From contig JANSLP010000142.1 of NCBI GenBank assembly GCA_029298735.1, positions 1-64,000 on the forward strand: 64,000 nt of DNA, given 5' to 3'. Shown here piece after piece: positions 30,754-41,600 of the stretch (position 1 is its first letter; every line of letters starts with the position of its first letter). The notes under the pieces were generated by a model that saw only the letters and a list, made by a program, of their open reading frames with translations, was not told the origin of the DNA and ran no database searches. The translations under genes were made by a program, and so were the position numbers. The stretch is from Ophiostoma sp. CBS 140.51 (Eukaryota > Ascomycota > Sordariomycetes > Ophiostomatales > Ophiostomataceae).

Positions 30754-32927
30754 ATGTCGCTCAACGCGGTCCGCCGGTTTCCCAAGGGGAGGAGAGTATT
30801 GAAAACATGCCGCCCCTCTGTTTTCCGTCCCATTCGCTTCTCTCACACCACAGCATCCCCTCTCCCTGCCGCCACGTTCTTCAACAATACTGGCAAATAC
30901 AACCCGACATTCCGGGTCCGGCCAGAGCAGTTCCCGATCCTCTGCTCGCCGCTGTACGACAAGCACGAGTACGGCTGGGACTGGGATCATATTCAGGCCA
31001 TGCAGGAGGAGATTGATGCTTTGCACGGCATTATCCTAAATGACGGTGTGCCGGCGTTGCGGGAGATGCTCCGCCTTGTAGGGCCCGAGCTGCTGTACTG
31101 GAACCAGGGCTACCATCAACTCAGCCCAACAATGATTTCTGCTGCCGAGATGGGTCGTGTGCGGATTCTCGAGCCGCTCCTCGACTACCACGACATTCTG
31201 ACGCCCGTACAGTATGATGCGGTGAGGGACGCATATGAAAGGGTCGAGCGGAGGGCAGGTAGTGATATTGTGCTCATCTGGGGCACGCCCTTGACCACGG
31301 TCTGCATATGTGCACACGCCGACGTCGTGCGGCTGCGTCTGAAGCGCATGCCCGAGGTAGGCATTAACTCGTGCTACAAGTTCGGGTACACACCGCTGTA
31401 GGTCGTTGCCCGACATTCGCAGCGGACATCATCTGTGGATATGAATGAGTGCGGAAAATTCGAAACTTATGAGAAACAGGAAAACCACAGAGTTCATGCG
31501 CCGTATAGCTATTGTGCGGATCTTGCTCGCCCACGGCGCCAACATGCAGGTTCCGAACAAGAGCTTTGAGCGTGTAGGACAGACTGTGCAGGCGCGTTTG
31601 ACGCGAGTATAGAGCATGGCGAACGCGAGGGCAATCTGCGGCCGCTGGTTTACCGCCCGGGCGGCATCGGCAACGCACTGATCCAGGCTCTTGCAAGACC
31701 AGAAGGCGGTGACGTGCGACTGCACGCATGCTGATTGACGAGGTGGGCATCGACATCCACAAGGGCTACTTTTTTGCCACGGCCGCTTTTGACGGTAGAG
31801 GCTGCAACGGCGTGGCAGATGACGTCGACGACGAAATCGTGAAACTGGATATGGATGCAGAGTATAAAAAATACAAAGCCATGTATGAAGTGGACCCCGT
31901 GGCTGTGCCTGCTGCCAACAAAGCCGCCATCAACGCCGCAGCAGCAACAGAGAGACTCCTCAAGGGACCCGGACAAGGCCCCGATACTTACTTAACGCCG
32001 TTGGCGGCCGCTGCTCTCTTCCGCAATGCTGCAGGCGTGGCAGCGCTGCTCCAGACTCCGGATACAGATTTCTATCAAGATCTTGTCTCGCCGTCGATCC
32101 CAGAAACCATGCTCAATGCCAAAAACGGCGTCGACGGCAATGACGGCAATGACGGCGCGGACGCCACAACCACGGCTGTTTTGGCAGAGACGACTGCTAT
32201 GCGGCCGCTGCACGCAGTCATCATCGGCCGGTGGTACGAGGTCTTGCGCGCGCCCTTTTTCCGCGAGCCCGAACTGTACCGGGACGGTATTCTGTACAGG
32301 GAGGCCGGCGCAACCAACGATAGAGCGGCTGTCCGGAAACGAGACGGGCTGCCTGACGAGCTGCTCGAGAAGCAACTCGATATCCAAACGGACAAGGAGA
32401 TTGCAGACGAAGACACCCTGCATCCATGGGCCAGGGCTGCTCGTCAAACTGAAGGTGCACAAAAGGCATATCTTGATGATTGTGTGGCCATCGTGCAACT
32501 TCTAACCGCCGACCGGGCTGTTTGCGCCGCAACCATTAATGCCACACACCCGCACAACGGCCTGCTCTACACACCGCTGCAGCTGGGCGTACGCTTTTAT
32601 CGCCTGTATACGCTGCGTATGCTGCTTGACGCAGGCGCTGTTGCCATTGACACGAGCATCGGCGCCGCCGGCATGACACTCTTGCAGCGGGACTTACTCG
32701 GGCCTGATACGGATGATGTCGAAAGGCTTGCACGAATCCACGAGGTGGACGCGAACGGAAACACAGCCCTGCATTGGGCCATGGGATACAACTTACCACA
32801 TGCACAGGCAGCGCTGCTCGAGCTCGATGCACGTTCCAATGCACGCAACAATGCCGGCGAAGTCCCCAGGCAAGGCACACCGCCAACAACGACACGACTG
32901 GACAAGTACGCTCGGCATCTGGAGTAG
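30754..32927 (+). pseudogene. Ankyrin-repeat protein gene with interrupted reading frame
   Basis: Fragments of one ankyrin-like protein lie in three frames. 30754-31398 encodes about 215 residues with poorly conserved ankyrin helices, ending FGYTPL before TAG. A frame-consistent intron (31398 GTAGGT to 31479 ACAG) would join it to IVRILLAHGANMQVPN, which stops at TAG near 31612. A third piece (about 31590-31731, GNALIQALARPEGGDVRL) runs into a stop just as a fourth opens with MLIDEVGIDIHKGYF at 31728 and continues 399 codons to 32927, including DANGNTALHWAMGY. Splicing weakly explains the first break. The GDVRL/MLIDEV break looks like a frameshift inside a repeat. I favour a recently broken gene, but a multi-exon active gene is possible. 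Confidence 0.55.
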
Positions 32928-33195
32928 TAAAAAAAAAGGATTTGAAGAAGGGCACAGAATTTACAAGTACAAAAGAAATAATATATTTGAGATCGTGTTG
33001 AAGTTTAGAAAAAAGAAGGAAAAGCAGCTATCATAGCCAGGGCAAGGCCACCCAAAATATACCCCCCCCCTTAAAGAAATAGAAGGAAAATAAAATCTAA
33101 GAATTATACCCAATATGTACAACACGAAACAGTAACAATAAGAGAAAAAGAAACGCACAAAAAAAGAAACTACCTAGTCAAATATAACACAAATC
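32928..33195. other. Short 3' region before the Ser/Ala-rich gene
   Basis: An A-rich gap between the 3' ends of two convergent genes, with a C homopolymer at about 33062-33070. No gene. Confidence 0.5.
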
Positions 33196-36100
33196 TTACA
33201 TGACACCAATGGGCTTGCGACGGTCGACGTGGTGACGACGGACGGGACGGGCCGAGGCGCTGGCACTGGCCGATGAAACCGAGACCGACGACCGAGAGGC
33301 GGCCGAAGCTGAAGAGGCGCTCGCAGAGGACGCGGAGACGGAAGAAACCGAAGCAGAAGCAGAGGCAGAGGCAGCGCTGACAGAAGAGGCAGACACAGAC
33401 GACGCACTGACGGAAGAAGCAGATTCCGAAGAGGCACTGACCGACGATGCGGAGGCAACCGAAGCGGAGGATCTGGAGAGAACGGAGGCCGACGACGCCG
33501 ACGCAGAAGAGGCCGAAACCGACGAGGCACTGACAGAGGACGCCGAGACGGAGGAAGCAGACACTGCAGACTCGGACGAAGCAGAGGCTGATGAGGCGGA
33601 GACAGACGAGGCAGACACCGACGAGGCCGACACCGACGAGGCAGAAGCAACAGAAGCAGACGAGATGCTGGCGGCCGACGATGCAGGGAGAGAAGCCGAG
33701 CTCTTAGGCGCAGCCGACGAGGAAGCAGACACATTGACCGAAGACGACTGGGAAGCCACCGATGCGGAGGATGCAGAGGAAGCAGAGGCAGCGGACGCAC
33801 TAGATGCAGACACGGATGAAGCACTAGAGACGGACGACTCGCTGGCCGCGCTGGAACTCGAGGCGCTGGATATAGAGACCGACGACTTCGACTCCGAGGA
33901 GGCGGCGGATGCAGACGAAGCCGACGATGCAGACACAGAGGAAGCTGACATAGAGGACACTGAGAAAACGGAGACTGACGATGCGGACACTGACGACGCA
34001 GAAACGGCAGACTCGGAAGAAGCAGACACAGACGAGGCTGAAACCGATGAGGCCGAGACCGAGGATGCCGATGCTGCAGAAGCGGAAGAAGCTGATGAAG
34101 CAGATGCCACCGATGCCGACGATTCCGACGAGGCTGAAGAGGCACTTGTGACACTCGAGGCAGACACGGAAGAAGCAGACACAGAAGAGCTTGAAGCCGA
34201 TGCTGAGCTCGAGGACGATGCTGAGACGCTTGATGCCGAGCTGCTCGAGGCAACGGAGGAAGATGACGCCGATGATGCGGAGACGGAAGAAGCAGACGAA
34301 GCCGACACAGACGAGCTAGAAAGAGCGACTGAGCTGGAGCTGGAAGCAGAAACAGAGCTGCTAGAGATCACAGACGAAGAGGAAGCAGACGAGCTAGATA
34401 CGGACGAAGCACTGCTGGCCGAAGAGGCACTGCTGCTAGCAGAGGAAAACGAAGCCGACGACACCGACGACGAGCTCACGACAGAAGATAAGGAGCTAGC
34501 AGATGATGCGCTCGAGGCTGACGAGCTAGAGGCCGAAAGGCTTGAAACAGAAGAGCTCGATTCCAAAGCCGAGGACGAGACACTAGCCGACGAGCTGGAA
34601 GCGATGGAGCTCGACGAGGAAGCAGAGGAGCTGCTGACAATGGAAGAGCTGCTCGAATCTGATGCACTGCTAGAGGCACTGCTCGAAGCGCTGCTAGAAG
34701 CATAATCAGAAGCGCTGCTGACGACCGACGAGCTAGATGCTGAAGCGCTAGAAGCCGAGCTGCTGGAAGCGGAGCTACTGCCCACCGACGAGCTGCTTGA
34801 CGCTGAAGAAGCGGAAGAAACAGACGATGAAGCAGACGAGCTGGCCGAGCTGGAGGCAGAAGAGCTGCTGGCCACGGAGGAGCTACTCGACGCCGACGAG
34901 GACGAGGCACTTGCAGACGAGCTGGCAGAGCTGGCAGAGCTGGCAGATGAGCTTGATGCGGAAGCACTGGAAGCACTGGAAGCGGACAAGCTAGAGGCTG
35001 AAGCACTCAAGCTTGATATACTGGAAGCAGACGAGCTGGCGGAAGAAGAACTGCCGACAGAGGAGCTGGACACGCTGGCTGAGGAGCTGGCCGATGAGGT
35101 AGAGGCGACGGAGCTGCTTGAGGCTGAGGCTGAAGAGGAAGCACCGGCCGAAGACGATGAGCTGCCAATAGAAGAGCTCGAGGCAGACGATGATGCAACG
35201 GAGGAGGAGCTCGAAGCCGATACGCCGGAGGCAGAGGAGCTGCTGGCAGACGACGAGCTACCGATAGAAGACGAGCTCGATGCGGATGAAGCACTGCTTG
35301 CAGAGGAGCTAGAGGCTGAAGAGCTGCTATCTACCGACGAACTGCTCGACGCTGAGGCAGACGAGCTGGAAGCAGAGGAGGACGATACAGACGAGGAAAC
35401 ACCGGCAGAGGACGAGCTAGGGCCAATGGAGCTCGATGACGAAGCTGCGGAAGACGAAGAAGCAGACGACGAGGCAGACTGGCTCGATGAAGCAGACGAA
35501 GAACCGCTCACAGATGACGAGCTAACTGCAGACGAGGAAGAAGCTGAAGCAGAGCTGGATACGCTGGAAGCACTGGAAGCACTCGAACTACCGGCCGACG
35601 ACGAGGACGCCGAGAAAGACGACTGTGACGAGGTCAACGCGGAAGACGAAGCAATGCTTGAGGAGGCACTGCTCGATGCACTGCTCGAAGCACTAACGGA
35701 TGAGGCGCTGCTAGAAGAGATAGAGCTGGCCGAGGAAGCACTGCTTGATGCAGACGAGGAAGCCGACACCGAAGACGAGCTTACAGAGGCAGACGAGCTA
35801 CCAATGGAGGAGCTAGACGACGCCGACGAGGCAGACGAGGCCGAAGACGAACTGGATGCCACCGAGGAAGATAAACCAGACGAGGCCGAGACCGAGCTAG
35901 CCGAGCTAGCCGATGAAGCGGAAGAAGCGGACGAAGAAGAACCGCTCACAGACGAGCTGGAGGCGACAGACTGCGACGAGGATGCAGAGGATGCAGAGGA
36001 TGCAGAGGATGCAGACGAGGCAGAGGATGCAGACGAGGCAGACGAGGCAGACGAGGCAGACGAGGCAGACGAGGCAGACGAGGCAGACGAGGCAGACGAG

Positions 36101-38691
36101 GCCGAGCTGGCGGATGACGCCGACGAAGCAGAGGAAGAGACGCTGCTGGCCGACGAGCTAGGTGCCGCAGATGAGGAAGCAGACGACGAAGCAGAAGACT
36201 GCGATGACGATGTACTCGAGGCACTCGAGGCGCTTGAGGCGCTGACCGAGCTCGATGCAGAGGATGACGCGGAGGCCGAAGACACGGAAGCGCTCGAGCG
36301 ACCGCTTCTGGCACTGCTGGCACTCGAAGCAGATGAAGAGCCAGAAGAAAAGGCCGATGAGGATGCAGACAAGCTCACACTCGCACTAGACGAAGCGCTG
36401 GAGCTCGACACCACGGAAGAGGAAGCAGATGAGGCAGATGAGGCCGAAGATGCACTGCCAGACTGAGAGCTGGCCGACGAGCTGGCCGGCGAGCTGGCAG
36501 ACGAGCTGGCAGAAGATGCGGAGCTAGCAGAGCTAGCTGATGATGCCGAGCTGGCTGACGAAGCCGAAGAAGCAGATGATACAGACGAGACTGCCGAGGA
36601 GCCGACGCTGTTCGATGATGCGGAGCCGACGCTGGACGCAGAGGGGCTTGAGGCCGATGCGGACACGGAAAACGAGCCGGAGGCCGAGGACGAAGCGGCC
36701 GAGCTCGACGAGCCGGACGACGCCGAGGCGCTCGACGAAGAGACACTAGCGGAAGATGAGCTCACCGACGCCGACGATGAGGAGGCGGAGCTCACGACTG
36801 AAGAGCTAGAGGCTGAAGAGGCCGAAGAGACAGATGACGCAGACGACGAGCTGGATGCCGATGAATCCGAAGAAGAGCTGGCAGGTATGGACACCGAGGA
36901 GCTCGAAGCCGCAGAGCTAGAGCCGGACGAGGCGGACGAGGCGGACGAGGCTGATGAGGCTGATGAGGAGCCAGATGATGCACTCGACGCACTCGATGCA
37001 CTGGAACTACTTGACGCAGACGACGAGGAGATAACGAAAGAGGAGCTACCAGACGACACCGACGAAGAAACTGCAGAGGACGGTCCAGAAGAGACCGAAG
37101 GTGCGGAAGAAACGGAGGAAGCTGACGATGAGCCACCGACAGAAGAGCTAGACACCGAGGAAGCGGTGGCACCAGCAGATGCGGCAGCCGAGGCCGAGGA
37201 GGATTCAGACGATGCAGACGAGGCCGATGCCACGGACGATGCAGAGCTCGACGACACAGAGGCAGAGCTGGAGGCAACGGACGAGCTCGACACACCAGAC
37301 GAGGAGCCGCTACTTGAAGGCACAGACGACGAACCAGAGGAGACTGAAGCCGAAGAGGAAGAGGCCAAAGATGCCGAAGAAGCACTCGATGCAGACGATG
37401 AAGAACCTGCAGAGACAGAGGCAGAAACGGAGGCAGAAACGGAGGCAGAGCTAGAGACAGGGCTGGCAACAGACGACGCGGATGACACCGACGATCCAGA
37501 AGAAGCAGAAGAGGCAGACGACGCCGATCCCGAGCTCGAAACGACTGACGACGAGCTAACTGATGCGGACGAAGACGAGCCAGCAGACACGGAAGACGAC
37601 GATCCGCTCGACGCAGAAGATGCGGAGCTCTGACTCTGGCTGGAGGCACTGGAGGCAGACGACGAGCCAGATGAGGCCGAGGCCGAGCTAGAGGGAATAG
37701 ATGCCGAAGAGCCAGATGACACCGACGAAGAAACGGGCGAAGAGCCAGAACCGTTCGAGGCAGACGAAGAGGCAGATGCAGATGATGCAGATGATGCAGA
37801 TGATGCAGATGATGCAGATGACACAGATGAGGCCGATGAGCCCGAGACGCTAGAAGCAGACGACGATCCAGCAGAGGCGGACGAGGCGGACGACGCTGAT
37901 GGGCCTGAAGAAGCTGCCGAGATTGAAGAGGCGGACGATACTGACGAGCCAGAAGAAGCCACCGACGAAGCAGAGCCAGAGCTCGATACTGCAAGCGACG
38001 ACGAGCCAGACACGGCCGAGCCAACAGATGCCACAGAAGATTGCGAGACGGACGACTTGGAGGCAGATGAGGCAGACGAGCCCGATGACAGAGAGGTTCC
38101 ACCAGCACCGGCACCATCGGCGCCAGAGACAGACGATGATGAGGCAGAAGACGCCGCGGACGATGCCGGCAGAGAAGACGACAGAGAAGCCGAGGCGGAT
38201 GGAGGAATCACGGACGAGTGAATAGAAAAGGATACAGCCGACGAAGAGTGGTTGGCGTACGGTGGGCTGAAGCGAGATGACGCCGGCTTGGAGCTGGAGG
38301 GCAACACGTAGGTGGTGGAGAAGGAAGACGAACTCGGAGAGAACACAGATGACGACGAGACGGGGGAAACTGAGCTGCTGGGCGAAACGATTGACGAAAC
38401 AATGGACGAAAGAGGGGATGAGGCCGAGACGGACAAGCTAGAAGACAGGGAAGTGCCGCCCGCACCAGCGCCATCGGCACCAGACACGGATGAAGACGGG
38501 GAAGGAGCAATGGACGAGCCGGAGGGTGTAGATGAAACCGAGACAGAAGGAGCGGACGACGAGCCCGACGACAGTGACTCGGCAATAGGCGACGAGGTGG
38601 ACGATGGCGGCGGCTTGGGCTTGCAGGGCGAGGCAACGGCGACGTCTGAGGCCCAGGCCAAGGCCAGGACGAGAAGACAGGAGATCTTCAT
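33196..38691 (-). CDS. Secreted giant Ser/Ala-rich low-complexity protein
   Basis: This is an uninterrupted 1831-residue frame. It starts with a clear signal peptide (MKISCLLVLALAWASDVAVA, then SPCKPKPPP). Almost everything after residue 40 is serine and alanine in SSAS/SASS patterns with occasional Val, Gly, Ile, Leu and Gln. A unit SVSGADGAGAGGTSLSS occurs twice near the N-terminus. The only cysteines are near the N-terminus. The C-terminus is short and basic (RPVRRHHVDRRKPIGVM) with no GPI-anchor signal. This composition would give a heavily O-glycosylated mucin-like wall or secreted protein. No family is recognisable. Short 9-bp tandem units around 35990-36105 and 37772-37820 show that it grows by repeat slippage. 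Long antisense frames rich in Asp/Glu over the same DNA are shadows. A TATA-like AT tract lies at 38803-38822, about 115 bp upstream. Confidence 0.8.
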   Translation of the reverse strand: MKISCLLVLALAWASDVAVASPCKPKPPPSSTSSPIAESLSSGSSSAPSVSVSSTPSGSSIAPSPSSSVSGADGAGAGGTSLSSSLSVSASSPLSSIVSSIVSPSSSVSPVSSSSVFSPSSSSFSTTYVLPSSSKPASSRFSPPYANHSSSAVSFSIHSSVIPPSASASLSSSLPASSAASSASSSSVSGADGAGAGGTSLSSGSSASSASKSSVSQSSVASVGSAVSGSSSLAVSSSGSASSVASSGSSVSSASSISAASSGPSASSASSASAGSSSASSVSGSSASSVSSASSASSASSASSASASSSASNGSGSSPVSSSVSSGSSASIPSSSASASSGSSSASSASSQSQSSASSASSGSSSSVSAGSSSSASVSSSSVVSSSGSASSASSASSGSSVSSASSVASPVSSSASVSASVSASVSAGSSSSASSASSASLASSSSASVSSGSSSVPSSSGSSSGVSSSSVASSSASVSSSSASSVASASSASSESSSASAAASAGATASSVSSSSVGGSSSASSVSSAPSVSSGPSSAVSSSVSSGSSSFVISSSSASSSSSASSASSASSGSSSASSASSASSASSGSSSAASSSSVSIPASSSSDSSASSSSSASSVSSASSASSSSVVSSASSSSASVSSSSASVSSSSASASSGSSSSAASSSASGSFSVSASASSPSASSVGSASSNSVGSSAVSSVSSASSASSASSASSASSASSASSASSSASSPASSSASSQSGSASSASSASSASSSVVSSSSASSSASVSLSASSSAFSSGSSSASSASSARSGRSSASVSSASASSSASSSVSASSASSASSTSSSQSSASSSASSSAAPSSSASSVSSSASSASSASSASSASSASSASSASSASSASSASSASSASSASSASSASSASSSQSVASSSSVSGSSSSASSASSASSASSVSASSGLSSSVASSSSSASSASSASSSSSIGSSSASVSSSSVSASSSASSSASSASSISSSSASSVSASSSASSSASSSIASSSALTSSQSSFSASSSSAGSSSASSASSVSSSASASSSSAVSSSSVSGSSSASSSQSASSSASSSSAASSSSSIGPSSSSAGVSSSVSSSSASSSSASASSSSSVDSSSSASSSSASSASSASSSSSIGSSSSASSSSASGVSASSSSSVASSSASSSSIGSSSSSAGASSSASASSSSVASTSSASSSASVSSSSVGSSSSASSSASSISSLSASASSLSASSASSASASSSSASSASSASSSASASSSSASSSSSVASSSSASSSASSSASSSVSSASSASSSSSVGSSSASSSSASSASASSSSVVSSASDYASSSASSSASSSASDSSSSSIVSSSSASSSSSIASSSSASVSSSALESSSSVSSLSASSSSASSASSASSLSSVVSSSSVSSASFSSASSSASSASSASSVSSSSASSSSVISSSSVSASSSSSVALSSSSVSASSASSVSASSASSSSVASSSSASSVSASSSSSASASSSSVSASSVSASSVTSASSASSESSASVASASSASSASAASASSVSASSVSASSVSASSESAVSASSVSASSVSVFSVSSMSASSVSASSASSASAASSESKSSVSISSASSSSAASESSVSSASSVSASSASAASASSASSASVASQSSSVNVSASSSAAPKSSASLPASSAASISSASVASASSVSASSVSASSVSASSASASSESAVSASSVSASSVSASSVSASSASASSASVLSRSSASVASASSVSASSESASSVSASSVSASSVSAASASASASVSSVSASSASASSASAASRSSVSVSSASASASARPVRRHHVDRRKPIGVM
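35985..36105. repeat. 9-bp tandem array inside the Ser/Ala-rich gene
   Basis: Alternating gaggatgca and gaggcagac units (plus strand) repeat about a dozen times and encode SSA on the minus strand. Nearly identical adjacent units imply recent expansion and likely length polymorphism between strains. Confidence 0.75.
37772..37822. repeat. Second 9-bp tandem array inside the Ser/Ala-rich gene
   Basis: The unit gatgatgca (plus strand) occurs about five times head to tail and encodes a Ser-Ala-Ser type repeat on the coding strand. Confidence 0.7.
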
Positions 38692-41600
38692 CGTGATCGG
38701 AGAGGGCCTTCGAAATGGTCTTTGTTGTGTTGTGTTTGTTGTTGTTGTTGATGATCAATATAAACGAGTGACTGGCAAACAAATGAGGATGCAGAATAAT
38801 CAATATAAAATATAAAATATAAAACCAGGTTGCCGTACAAAAGAGTGTGTCCTCCAAACAAGAGTATGCCGATGGATAATCAAAACGAACAAACGGAAAA
38901 GAAGAAGAAGGAAAATGAGATGCGCAAGAGGGCGAATTTTTGTCTTCTCCCATCTATTTGTATTGTACGGTCATCAGCATCGTCTCCCTCCGAGAATACC
39001 GATATCTACGGGGCATCTGCCTCGTATGGGGCCTCAGGGCACATCAGCCATCCCAAGCATAGCATATGGGGCATCCCACCCAATCTTCACCTCGCTTCTT
39101 CACCTATTCTTCCGTGTTAGTATTGCGGTCCTCTTTCGATCCCTTTCTCCAGCAGAAAGGGCTGTCGTTTGCGTATTAGTCCCGACGATATGGAGAACCA
39201 AGTATGAAGTATGCACGACGAGAAACGTGCTCCATACAGTCGGATTGTGTGTTAGTGCGTCGTCAACATCGACCCTCTCTGCTTGTCCTCTCCTGATTTT
39301 CCCTGCCTCCTTTCTCCATTCTCCTCCTCTCGCATATAGTGTAGAAGCACGCAACAGGAGATTGAGGTTAGAATACAAGTTGTCGTTGACCAGACTAGAC
39401 GAGAAAAGGGAGCCTTGGAGCCAGGGTGGGGCCATGTCTCTCGTTCCTCGTGTGCAACAGTAGTCGTGTCTTGCCCTTGGTCTTTACTTAGGCCTGTCTC
39501 CACATTCTTTGCTTTTTCCATGTACCCATAGTTGCTTTTGTAGTTGCTTCTGGTCTGTTGCTGTCCATGTCGGTCGTTATTGGTTGCTTTCCGTGGGTTG
39601 CCCCCATTTTGTCTCTCCTCTTCTCCGATGGCCCCTCTTTGCTGTCTTGGTTCAATTATTGCCATTGTTTTTCTTTTCTTTTTTTTGTTGCGTGTGATGT
39701 TGGTTGTCGGGTTTTCGTTGCTTCTTTTTCAGTGTCTCTCATAGTATTCTTGTTTTTTTCTGCACTTTTGCTTTCTTTTTACTTGCTCCTTCGTCACTTT
39801 TTCGGGGCCTGCCGAGAGTGGTTGTTTGTTAGCTAGCCCCTCTTCTTACTTATATTGCTTTGATTTATGGAGTCCTCTCGTCTGTTTTGTCCCTTTCTTT
39901 ACTGCCTCCTTTCCGTCTTAACAGGAAATTCAGTGTAAGGGGTGTAAACAGTGCGCGACAGGCAAGGGAAGTCGAAAGGAAGGCAGGACACCGACAGAGT
40001 CGGCGAAATTACTTGTGTTTGTGTTTTTGCAGTGCTCGTTGTGGCAGGCTTTTTGTTACCTTCCCTCTGTAATTGTAGAAATACAACGCAAAGGGATAAA
40101 TTTGACAGGAAACGTGCCATTTTGACGCTTGACGCTTGACATGGAATGAGGGTCTCCAGTTATCCTCGACGCTTGCCACGCTTAAGGGCTTTCAAGGGAT
40201 TCTTTAGGGTCTCTAAGGCTCTTTCTATCGTAGTAAACTGAAAGACTCTCCAGCGAGTGAGACATGCCCAAGAAAGTAGTCACAGAGTAGTGAGTGGTAG
40301 TGAAGAGTAGTGAGAAAAGGGAGGCATGAGAAAGTGAAGAAAGAGGAGAAAAGGGGACAAAGGCCCAGAAAAACGTGTCGAACTTCGACGGTCTGGGAGC
40401 CCTAAGCTAGAGAGAGAAAAAGAACTGAAAATGTCTCAGAAAAACCGGCTGCCTGTCTTCGGAGAACAGTCCGTCGTCGCAGTCGTTGCCAACCGGGTGC
40501 TTCTTAGACTGATGAGCCGAAAGTAAGAGGCAACTATCGTGAGAAAGAAGAAAACACAAAAGAAATGAAGTGAGGTCAATGTGCAAGGTGCACCACCACC
40601 CACGGCCCGCTGGACACTGACCACCACTATGGAATAGAGCCCGTCAACCAGGCCGTGCAGACCGTGCCACCCGTGCTGTCCGTCGGACACTGGCCGCGCA
40701 GGACATAACTTACTCGGGCTTGCCGCCCTGGGGCTCTCGTCTCTTTTCGTCTCTTTTTAACTTTTCCCTCCCTTGCTTGACTTCTTCGGGTCTCGAGCAT
40801 CGTCGACCCTCTTCAACAAACCAGCAAGCCAGTCTGGCCGGGCCTATGATCAGCCACACAGGGGCACAGAACAGAAGAGACTAGACCGACTAGAGGCTCC
40901 GCCCGCCCCCCATTCGACCCGCTTGCTCCGTCCCGAAGCGGATGGTCCGGGTTGTGGCGTGGTGAAAGCGTGTCGGTAGCAGGGTGGTAGGGCTTATTTC
41001 AGAGTGAAGCCAGGGACCAAGTCCCTCTTTGGTCTCTCTCCTTTCTCTCTCCTTCCTCCTCCTGCCCCATTCTACATCTCTCGTAGCTTTCACTGCGGCT
41101 TGCGGCCAATTCCCCAGCTGGGATTAGACGGGGTTCACATTCGTACGACTTTTACCAGAAGACAAAGGAAATACACCTCGTAGCCACTTTGCAGTGAAGA
41201 ATGCAAATTGATGGCGTAGACAATGAAAAGTGAAAAGTGACAGGAAACATCATCGGCAACAAACACATGCCGGACAGGGGACAGGGATAAAAAGTACAGG
41301 GATAATGAACCCAAATGCAGGCACCAGGTTGTATTCCGAACTCCGTGCGGCACAGATGCACGATGAACGATGCTGGCACCGCCATCCTTGCTCGTTCATC
41401 GCCATCGCCATCGATCGAATGGATGGCTTCTTCCATGGCGTAAATCACGCATTTCAAAAAGCTTGTGCGTATGCTCATTTTGTGATTTCGGTATTTTGCT
41501 TTCTTTTCCATCCTTTACTTTCTTTTGAACAGTACTTTTGTGCGATTTCCAATCGATTTGTGCTCTCGCTTTTTCAGCTTTTCATCCAACTCACTTCCTT

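Noticed and set aside
33665..37633. Three long plus-strand open frames rich in Asp, Glu and Ala (33665-34705, 35426-36466, 36887-37633)
   Set aside because: They are exact antisense of the Ser/Ala repeat gene. Reading its codons backwards yields Asp/Glu/Ala and rarely makes stops. They have no independent start context or domain.
40490..40540. Hammerhead-like CTGATGAG...CGAAA inside a hairpin at about 40509-40521
   Set aside because: The flanking CTTCTTA and TAAGAGG pair directly with each other, so stems I and III cannot form around the core. It is a chance match.
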